Shown one piece after another: positions 9,066 through 15,589 of a stretch of 64,000 nucleotides of DNA. Source of the stretch: Methylobacter sp. S3L5C. GTDB taxonomy: Bacteria; Pseudomonadota; Gammaproteobacteria; Methylococcales; Methylomonadaceae. The stretch's first letter is position 1. Each line of letters opens with the position of its first letter. The notes under the pieces are model-generated. The model worked only from the letters and a program-made list of their open reading frames with translations, searched no databases and was not told the origin of the DNA. The stretch covers positions 4,317,503 through 4,381,502 of the forward strand of contig NZ_CP076024.1 of the NCBI RefSeq assembly GCF_022788635.1. The letters run 5' to 3'. A program made the translations under genes and the position numbers.

Positions 9066-9821
9066 ATGACTTATTGTATTGCAGCTTCTATAGACGAAGG
9101 ACTTATTCTTGTTTCTGACTCAAGAACCAATGCCGGTATTGATAATGTCAGCACGCATGGCAAAATGCACGCATTTGATACGCTAAGCGACCGTAAAATT
9201 ATTTTACTCTGTGCTGGCAACCTGGCGACAACTCAGGCCGTTTTAGAACAATTACATCGTGACAAAATAAAAAATGCCAAAATCAATTTTAATAATGTAG
9301 AGAGCCTGTTTGAGGCAGCCGAATATTTGGGCCAGGTTAGCGTTGAAAAACAGAAGCAATATGTCAGTGCACCTGGGCAATCAGCATTTAACCCCTCCGC
9401 CAGCTTTATTTTAGCAGGTCAAATTGGCACTGATACCCATGGGGCTTACATGGTTTATGCAGAGGGTAATAGTATAACCAGCTCAGCCAACACACCTTTT
9501 CTACAAATAGGCGAAAGTAAATACGGTAAACCCATACTGGATCGATTTCTTAAATTGGGCACCTCAATAGACGAAGCTGCACGTTGCTGCCTGGTGTCTA
9601 TGGACTCTACCATACGCAGTAATGCCAGCGTCGGCGCACCTGTAGAAATGTTGATTTACCGTAAAAACAGCTTTAGTCTGGAGGAATATTATTGTTTTGA
9701 CGATGATGATGATTATATGTTGCAGCTTAGACGTAGCTGGGAAACCAAACTACGTGAAGCGATTGCATCACTGCCCTGTCTAGATAAAAAATTGAATAAA
9801 AACATGCATGTCGCTCTATAA
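9066..9821 (+). CDS. Anbu-type proteasome-like peptidase
   Basis: 251 aa. It matches the Anbu branch of the Ntn-hydrolase/proteasome-HslV fold. After removal of Met1 the N-terminal nucleophile would be Thr2 (MTYCIAASI). The supporting Asp18 (VSDSRTNAGID) and Lys33 (HGKMHAF) are in the expected places, followed by LLCAGNLATTQAVLEQL. Known Anbu proteins form large ring or open-helical oligomers, and their genes usually sit with ATP-grasp, alpha-E and transglutaminase genes, exactly as here. No cognate AAA+ unfoldase is present in the window. An acidic patch (DDDDDY) near the C-terminus is notable. Confidence 0.93.
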   Translation: MTYCIAASIDEGLILVSDSRTNAGIDNVSTHGKMHAFDTLSDRKIILLCAGNLATTQAVLEQLHRDKIKNAKINFNNVESLFEAAEYLGQVSVEKQKQYVSAPGQSAFNPSASFILAGQIGTDTHGAYMVYAEGNSITSSANTPFLQIGESKYGKPILDRFLKLGTSIDEAARCCLVSMDSTIRSNASVGAPVEMLIYRKNSFSLEEYYCFDDDDDYMLQLRRSWETKLREAIASLPCLDKKLNKNMHVAL

Positions 9822-9911
9822 CATCATTGGCTTGATACCAATAAGTGGCTGGTGGCTTAAAACCAGCCATGATCTGTTTTAAAAAACCACAAGCACTTTA
9901 GAGAATTAACG

Positions 9912-10370
9912 ATGGGCAAAGCCAGCCGAAAAAAACAGTTACAAAGACAACAAAAACCGTTTGAAAGCGTTAAATTATCGGCAGCTCTGATAGAATTATG
10001 TGCAGAATTTGAGCCCGAAAATCTGTCAACCAAGGAATTTGAGAACCTTATTGCTCTGGCAGCAGTCGCATGGAATATTGGGGTATTACCCAAAGAAGAA
10101 CGTATCGATAAGCTTACTGCATTTATAGATGAAATGCCCGCCATGCGGCAAGAATTGGAAAATGAATTGAGCCCTATAGTCAGTGATTACCCAAAAGATG
10201 GTCACCTTTCACCGGCAAAAACAACACTTCACTTTCTGGGTTCGCTGATTCAGCGCAAAGACGAACTATTTCCAAACGACAAGCGGCTTATCGTCAATTT
10301 TAATGTCAAAGACAGCCTAAAAGGCCCGCACCTTACCGTGTCATCGGCCCCAATAAAGACTAAAAAATAA
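9912..10370 (+). CDS. Conserved-looking small protein of unknown function in the Anbu locus
   Basis: 152 aa. The N-terminus is strongly basic (MGKASRKKQLQRQQK), followed by a mostly helical acidic middle (ALIELCAEFEPENLSTKEFENLIALAA) and a C-terminal part ending in KTKK. There is no signal peptide or membrane segment, and I do not recognise a family. It follows the Anbu gene by 90 bp on the same strand. GAG at about 9900 lies shortly before the ATG. Its position suggests a partner of the Anbu/transglutaminase system. The basic tail could bind nucleic acid, but nothing in the sequence proves it. Confidence 0.75.
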   Translation: MGKASRKKQLQRQQKPFESVKLSAALIELCAEFEPENLSTKEFENLIALAAVAWNIGVLPKEERIDKLTAFIDEMPAMRQELENELSPIVSDYPKDGHLSPAKTTLHFLGSLIQRKDELFPNDKRLIVNFNVKDSLKGPHLTVSSAPIKTKK

Positions 10371-10546
10371 CACTAAGCCAGCCTGTTTATTTTTTATTAA
10401 AAGGTCAATTTAGGGTTATTGACCAAAAGCATGGCTATCGCCTTTCAGAAATTAAACTTTCACACCAAATGCTTGCGTTGCTTAAGCCACATCGTTCCCT
10501 GTAGGCATTGCTGTTTTCACCCTGAAAACCAAGGCACGTAAGGCAC

Positions 10547-10575
10547 GGCCCTAAGTTCTTAACTAATTCAGGGCC
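10547..10575. terminator. Weak hairpin between convergent genes
   Basis: GGCCCT (10547-10552) pairs with AGGGCC (10570-10575) in the 220-bp gap between the converging 152-aa gene and the alpha-E gene. There is no T-run on either strand, so a terminator role is tentative. Confidence 0.25.
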
Positions 10576-10590
10576 CTGCCTCTCGCGACT

Positions 10591-11529
10591 TTACTCCTCG
10601 GTAGCCGTCAAAAACCAGTTATCGGCAATTTGAGAATGTAATTCTCCCAATTTGTTTTGTAAACCATCAAGAATACTACGTAGTTGATCTTCTGTGGTTT
10701 GCCGGGTATCAATGCCTTGCACATAGGCATCCAGCTCAACAAGTTTCAAAAGCAACGGTATATTATTAGGTAACTTACTGATACAAAGTGATATTTCTGC
10801 TATGCAGCAACCTACAGATCTGGGCAAATCTGTATCCAGCAACAGAAAATTAAGAACATCATCGCCTTTAACCCTGCTGCGTATTTGTTGACGGTACATC
10901 AATAGAGCACTCAGAGCTTTTAAAACATTCATCCATAAAATAGTCTCGTATTGGCGCATTTCATCACTGCGCGATTCCGATAGTAGCAAGGAAGCCAAAT
11001 CCAGAATGCGACTGGTCATATCGGCACGCTCAATATTTCTACCTAAAATAATAAACCGATAAGGGTGATTATGGCTCATATAGCCCGACAACAGACCCGT
11101 AAATCGCTGACAACCTTTCAGTATCTCATTAAGAAATAATACTCGTTGACGCCTGTTAACAACCGTTTCCAGATTATTTTTTGCAAACAAATACATTTCG
11201 TTGACTTGCTCCCAAGCCTCATCCGGCAACAGCTCGCGCGAGGTACGAATGTTCTCCCTCGCCGCACTTAATGACGAAAATAAAGAACCTGTATGACTGG
11301 CATCAGCCAACAGAAATCGGGTGATATTACGTTCATTGGCGACATTATTTTTTTCGTAGAATTCTTGTTCCGAGGCACTGATAAGGATCAGTTGTCGCCA
11401 ACCCATTTCAACACCCTTAGGTAAGTCCATTAATAAATTCATGTGGACGCTAACCAGTCTGGCAATGTTTTCGGTACGTTCCAGATAACGTGCTAGCCAA
11501 TACAGGCGTTCTGCCGAGCGTGATAACAT
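10591..11529 (-). CDS. Alpha-E domain protein (DUF403)
   Basis: 312 aa, all-helical alpha-E family. It begins with the family's hallmark MLSRSAERLYWLARYLERTENIARL and carries conserved-looking ERADMTSRILD and LLLDTDLPRSVGCC blocks. It is the free-standing counterpart of the C-terminal half of the fusion at 3642. Its ATG overlaps the stop of the upstream ATP-grasp gene by one base (TAATG), a tight translational coupling. Alpha-E proteins always accompany this ATP-grasp type. Whether they are scaffold, regulator or enzyme is not established. Confidence 0.92.
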   Translation of the reverse strand: MLSRSAERLYWLARYLERTENIARLVSVHMNLLMDLPKGVEMGWRQLILISASEQEFYEKNNVANERNITRFLLADASHTGSLFSSLSAARENIRTSRELLPDEAWEQVNEMYLFAKNNLETVVNRRQRVLFLNEILKGCQRFTGLLSGYMSHNHPYRFIILGRNIERADMTSRILDLASLLLSESRSDEMRQYETILWMNVLKALSALLMYRQQIRSRVKGDDVLNFLLLDTDLPRSVGCCIAEISLCISKLPNNIPLLLKLVELDAYVQGIDTRQTTEDQLRSILDGLQNKLGELHSQIADNWFLTATEE

Positions 11530-12980
11530 TAGTTTTCCTCCATATTAATAACCCAAGTATCTTTACTGCCACCACCTTGCGAGGAGTTAACTATCAAGGA
11601 ACCTTTTTTCAAGGCAACCCGGGTTAACCCGCCGGCTGTTACATAAGTGTTTTCGCCTTGTAAAATAAAGGGACGCAAATCAATATGACGCGGCTCCAAC
11701 TTACCCTTGCACAATGTTGGTGCGGTTGAAATAGCTAAAGTGGGCTGTGCAATATAGTTGCGCGGATCTTTTTGAATAATTTCCCGAAAATGTGCGACTT
11801 CTTTTGCCGTGGCGTGAGGCCCCACCAACATACCATAACCACCCGACTCATTGGCCGGCTTTACTACCAGCTCAGCTAGATGTTCAAGTACATAAGCAAG
11901 ATCTTCTTTATTACTGCATAAATAAGTCGGTACATTCGGCAGTATCGGCTCTTCATTCAAATAAAAACGTATCATTTCCGGTACATAAGCATAAACGACT
12001 TTATCATCGGCAACACCGGCACCCGGTGCATTAGCCAGCGCAACATTACCCGCTTTCCAGGCACGCATCAAGCCTCGAACACCCAGTGTTGAATCTTTGC
12101 GGAACACTTCAGGATCAAGAAAATCATCATCTATACGGCGGTAAATAACGTCAACTTTTTCCAGTCCTTGGATAGTGCGCATGTAGACACAATCATCATC
12201 ATTAACTACCAAGTCGCTACCTTCAACCAATTTCGCGCCTATTTGCTGGGCTAAATAGGCATGTTCAAAATAAGCTGAATTGTAAATGCCAGGGGTCAAT
12301 ACCACACATGTAACTTGTCCATTTTGGTGCGGGGCAATAGACAAGAGCATGTCATGTAAATGGGTGGGGTAATCATCAATGGGTAAAATATGAATATCCT
12401 GTAACAGCTCTGGAAACACCCGCTTGGTGATAACCCTATTTTCCATCATGTAGGAAACCCCGGATGGCACCCTTAAATTATCTTCCAACACATACATGAT
12501 ACCATCTTTGTCGCGCACCAAATCAGAGCCACAAATATTGGCCCACACATTATGCCTGGGCTTAACACCGATGCATTCCTTACGAAAATTCTTGGAACTA
12601 TTAATAATTTCACCAGGCATTTTTCCAGCCTTGATAAAGGCTTGCTCGCCATAAACATCACTGATAAAACAGTTTAAAGCAGTTAACCGTTGTTTTAAGC
12701 CTTTTTCTATAATTAGCCATTCTTTACCATCAATAATGCGTGGAATAATATCGAAAGGCCATGCACGATCTATATTACCTTCATCACTGTAAACCGTGAA
12801 ACTGATACCCATTTCCATAATGGCCAATTCAGCAGCTATTTTCCGTTTATCAATATCCTCTTTTTTAAGCGAATTTAAATATTGACATAACTTATGACTC
12901 ACTGCGCGCGATTGAAACTCCGAGAACATAAGTTCATCGTAAGCGCTTTCAGTTTTATAGTTTTTCCAGATTGATTTCAT
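11529..12980 (-). CDS. Circularly permuted ATP-grasp protein
   Basis: 483 aa, the usual length for the stand-alone DUF404/DUF407 ATP-grasp. Visible blocks are MYVLEDNLRVPSGVSYMMENR, VLTPGIYNSAYFEHAYLAQQ, VDVIYRRIDDDFLDP and VVKPANESGGYGMLVGPHA. The order matches a circular permutation of the ATP-grasp fold. It probably ligates an amino acid or peptide with ATP use. It forms an operon with the alpha-E gene at 10591. Together they are a second set of the domains fused at 3642, divergent enough in sequence that they probably act on a different substrate (inference). Confidence 0.93.
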   Translation of the reverse strand: MKSIWKNYKTESAYDELMFSEFQSRAVSHKLCQYLNSLKKEDIDKRKIAAELAIMEMGISFTVYSDEGNIDRAWPFDIIPRIIDGKEWLIIEKGLKQRLTALNCFISDVYGEQAFIKAGKMPGEIINSSKNFRKECIGVKPRHNVWANICGSDLVRDKDGIMYVLEDNLRVPSGVSYMMENRVITKRVFPELLQDIHILPIDDYPTHLHDMLLSIAPHQNGQVTCVVLTPGIYNSAYFEHAYLAQQIGAKLVEGSDLVVNDDDCVYMRTIQGLEKVDVIYRRIDDDFLDPEVFRKDSTLGVRGLMRAWKAGNVALANAPGAGVADDKVVYAYVPEMIRFYLNEEPILPNVPTYLCSNKEDLAYVLEHLAELVVKPANESGGYGMLVGPHATAKEVAHFREIIQKDPRNYIAQPTLAISTAPTLCKGKLEPRHIDLRPFILQGENTYVTAGGLTRVALKKGSLIVNSSQGGGSKDTWVINMEEN

Positions 12981-13563
12981 AATGCGTCACTATTAATGTT
13001 TGGTTTTATAAAAATGAAGCATGAATAGTGCCAAATTTTAAATATACCGGTTATACAATGGTTTTTTATGTTGCCAATAATAAAATTTTATTCTGCATTG
13101 ATAGTAAAAACCAACACAACGTCATTGATAATATTATCAGCGTTCTTCTTTAGCAAGGGGATTGATATAAAACAAATTACAGCATCTTGTATTTTTGCAC
13201 GAAAGTAGTGAGCAGTTAGGCTCATAAAACGATACCGACCGAAGCATTTAAAGACTTCAATCCTTTTCAAAACAAGAGTAAAAGTATTACAAACTTAGGT
13301 ACAACTGAGCTTTAAACTATCCTTAACGCAACAAAATGTGCTTTAACCATTAACACGAAATTTTTACGCTAACGATATTGCTTTTTTCATGAAATTGGCA
13401 TTCTTTAGTATTTTTTTAAAAGAATAGACTATTTAATTCACTTTTGCATTTAACACTGACAATAGACTTGAACTCTATGAGCCTAGCGGCTGCTTTTAGA
13501 ATGATGACCGTCATACTGTGCTTTAACAATATGACGTAGAGGCAGGGAGGGACGATAAATTGC
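12981..13563. other. 583-bp AT-rich intergenic region
   Basis: I see no credible gene here. The short frames present have no family features and poor starts. It probably carries the promoter of the minus-strand ATP-grasp/alpha-E pair on its left side and the 3' region of the amgK-murU-dodecin operon on its right. CGTCATA (13509-13515) pairs with TATGACG (13530-13536) just downstream of the dodecin stop codon, without a T-run. Confidence 0.5.
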
Positions 13564-13773
13564 TTATTCGGATAAAGAAAAGCCGACTTTAATGGTAACC
13601 TGCCAATGCGCAACTTTACCATCGGCTATATGTCCACGGGTTTCGACAACTTCAAACCAACGCATTTCCTGAATAGTTTCCGAGGCTTTACTAATAGCGC
13701 TTTCTATCGCTTCCTGAATGCCAACAGTAGACGAACCTGTCAGCTCTATTTTTTTATAAACATGATCAGTCAT
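13564..13773 (-). CDS. Dodecin, small flavin-binding protein
   Basis: 69 aa, the normal dodecin size. The pattern [21 protein letters not shown]-like [27 protein letters not shown] and WQVTIKVGF is characteristic. The Trp in MRWFEV is the residue that stacks on flavin in characterised dodecins. The protein assembles as a dodecamer that stores or buffers FMN/riboflavin-type flavins. Its start overlaps the end of murU by 8 bp, so it is the last gene of the amgK-murU operon. Confidence 0.93.
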   Translation of the reverse strand: MTDHVYKKIELTGSSTVGIQEAIESAISKASETIQEMRWFEVVETRGHIADGKVAHWQVTIKVGFSLSE

Positions 13774-14446
13774 GAGTTATTCTCGTTGTATATAAAAGGT
13801 TAAGTTCCTGCAAACGTTCAGGGGTACCTATATCCATCCAGAAGCCTGCAAATTTTTGTCCTGAAACCCTTTGATTTCCTGTTGCCTGTCTCAATAAAGG
13901 TCCCAGCTTACTACTACCGGCGGGTATATTTCTGAATAATTCAGGACGGTATAAACCAATACCACTAAACGTTAGTTTTTTCGTTCCGTTATCAATAATT
14001 TTACCGGTATTATCAAGATAAAAATCACCTTCCGGATGATGTTCAGGATTATCGACCAGTACTAAATGCGCCAAATCAACGGCCTGATTTTTAAGTTCTA
14101 CAAAAGGAAAGTCGGTAGCAATATCGCCATTGACCACCAAAAAAACATCGTCACCCAATAGTGGCAGCGCATTAATAATGCCTCCCGCCGTTTCCAGTCC
14201 CTGTTCACCTTCCGGAGAATATTGAATATTGGCACCATAAAGTTTACCGTTACCCAAGTAATCTTCTATTTGTTGACCCAGGTGAGCATGATTAATAATG
14301 ATGTACTTAAAACCTGCCGATACCAGTTGGTTGATCGTATGTTCAATAATGGTTTTTCCTGCCACCGGAAGTAACGGCTTGGGTGTGTGATCCGTCAATG
14401 GACGCATTCTTTCGCCTCGCCCTGCAGCTAAAATCATGGCTTTCAT
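13766..14446 (-). CDS. murU: N-acetylmuramate alpha-1-phosphate uridylyltransferase
   Basis: 226 aa. The N-terminal nucleotidyltransferase signature [19 protein letters not shown] is followed by [15 protein letters not shown] and [14 protein letters not shown]. The length and the neighbour fit MurU, which makes UDP-MurNAc from MurNAc-1-phosphate in the anhydromuropeptide recycling route that bypasses de novo synthesis. The partner kinase AmgK is encoded immediately upstream with overlapping start and stop codons, which is the diagnostic context. A general sugar-nucleotide transferase is a less likely reading. Confidence 0.93.
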   Translation of the reverse strand: MKAMILAAGRGERMRPLTDHTPKPLLPVAGKTIIEHTINQLVSAGFKYIIINHAHLGQQIEDYLGNGKLYGANIQYSPEGEQGLETAGGIINALPLLGDDVFLVVNGDIATDFPFVELKNQAVDLAHLVLVDNPEHHPEGDFYLDNTGKIIDNGTKKLTFSGIGLYRPELFRNIPAGSSKLGPLLRQATGNQRVSGQKFAGFWMDIGTPERLQELNLLYTTRITHD

Positions 14447-15483
14447 TAGCTTGTCACACCTTCACTTTTACCAGCTTGCTTTGGCGTCGAAGATACAATA
14501 GTGTAGGCAGGTAAGATCTGCTTTGTAAGAAAATCACTAAATCCTGAAAGTTCAGGATAATTTGCACAGACAGCCAGCACATAATTTAAAGTACGCGGTA
14601 TGTCGTTAAGATAGCCGGACTTGCCGTCTCTTAAATGCAAGCGGGAAAAAATACCGATTGCTTTGAGGTGGCGTTGCATTCCCATCAAATCAAACCAACG
14701 CTTAAAACATACCGGCATACAAACTATCAGCTTAGCTTGCAATAGCCTGTCATAGTAATCAGTCATCCACTGCTCAACCTGTTGCTGTGGCCATTCAACA
14801 TAACAATCCCGCAACAACGAGACAAGATCATAAGTTATCGGGCCGATAACTGCGTCCTGAAAATCGATGACTCCTGGAGAATCATCATCTAAAACCATAA
14901 GATTGCGCGAGTGGTAATCTCTATGGACACAAATAACCGGTTGCTCCAGTGCAGAATTAACTAAAATAGTCCGCACGGTTTCCCAAAGCGATGCAGGGAT
15001 CTCAATATCCAGCCATTCATTTAAAAACCAGTCTTCAAAAATACCCAGTTCCCGCTGCAAAAGTGGCTCGTTATAACCCGGTAAATTACAGTCTTGAATA
15101 ATGGTATGCGACTGCAGCTTAAATAAGGCATCTAAAGCGCTTTGATATAATCTAGTAGCATTATCAGCATTGAGCTGATCTAAAAAACACTGCGAGCCGA
15201 AATCCTCAAGCAGTAAAAACCCGTCCGTAAGATTTTGTTGCAAAATAACGGGAACATTGACATGAGAACGCGCCATTAAAGCGGCAATTCTTATAAAGGG
15301 CTCAATGTTTTCTTTTTCCGGTGGCGCATCCATGACAATAAATTGTCCCTCGGGTACTTTAATTCTAAAGTACCGTCGAAAACTGGCATCACTGGAGGCA
15401 GGTTCGCAGGAAGTAACCGTCAATAACAGGTCATTTTCCAGCCAATCGAGCATGGATATTGTTCTTAAGTCGTCAAGCATCAT
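14446..15483 (-). CDS. amgK: N-acetylmuramate / N-acetylglucosamine kinase
   Basis: 345 aa, aminoglycoside-phosphotransferase-like fold. Visible parts are an SSDASFRRYFRI nucleotide-binding region, GFLLLEDFGSQCFLDQL, the catalytic-loop equivalent VHRDYHSRNLMVL and the metal-binding VIDFQDAVIGPITYDLVSL. It phosphorylates MurNAc/GlcNAc at C1 for MurU. It is the first gene of a three-gene minus-strand operon (amgK-murU-dodecin), divergent from lptD across 106 bp. Two adjacent ATG codons start the frame; either is possible. Confidence 0.92.
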   Translation of the reverse strand: MMLDDLRTISMLDWLENDLLLTVTSCEPASSDASFRRYFRIKVPEGQFIVMDAPPEKENIEPFIRIAALMARSHVNVPVILQQNLTDGFLLLEDFGSQCFLDQLNADNATRLYQSALDALFKLQSHTIIQDCNLPGYNEPLLQRELGIFEDWFLNEWLDIEIPASLWETVRTILVNSALEQPVICVHRDYHSRNLMVLDDDSPGVIDFQDAVIGPITYDLVSLLRDCYVEWPQQQVEQWMTDYYDRLLQAKLIVCMPVCFKRWFDLMGMQRHLKAIGIFSRLHLRDGKSGYLNDIPRTLNYVLAVCANYPELSGFSDFLTKQILPAYTIVSSTPKQAGKSEGVTS

Positions 15484-15501
15484 GATATTTGGTTTAGATT
15501 A

Positions 15502-15509
15502 GTTATAAT
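15502..15509. promoter_or_regulatory. Possible overlapping divergent -10 elements between amgK and lptD
   Basis: TATAAT on the plus strand (15504-15509) overlaps TATAAC read on the minus strand (15502-15507). The minus-strand site has TTACCG 16 nt upstream as a possible -35. The plus-strand -35 is poor. This is a prediction from pattern only. Confidence 0.3.
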
Positions 15510-15589
15510 GCCAAGATAAAGTGCGGTAAAATGCGTGCCATGCATTTTATTCGATTTACGACCCATTACGCTACTAACTTATACCACCT

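Noticed and set aside
13088-13270. 60-codon minus-strand frame in the 583-bp gap
   Set aside because: No family features or clear initiation signal; chance frame in AT-rich DNA.
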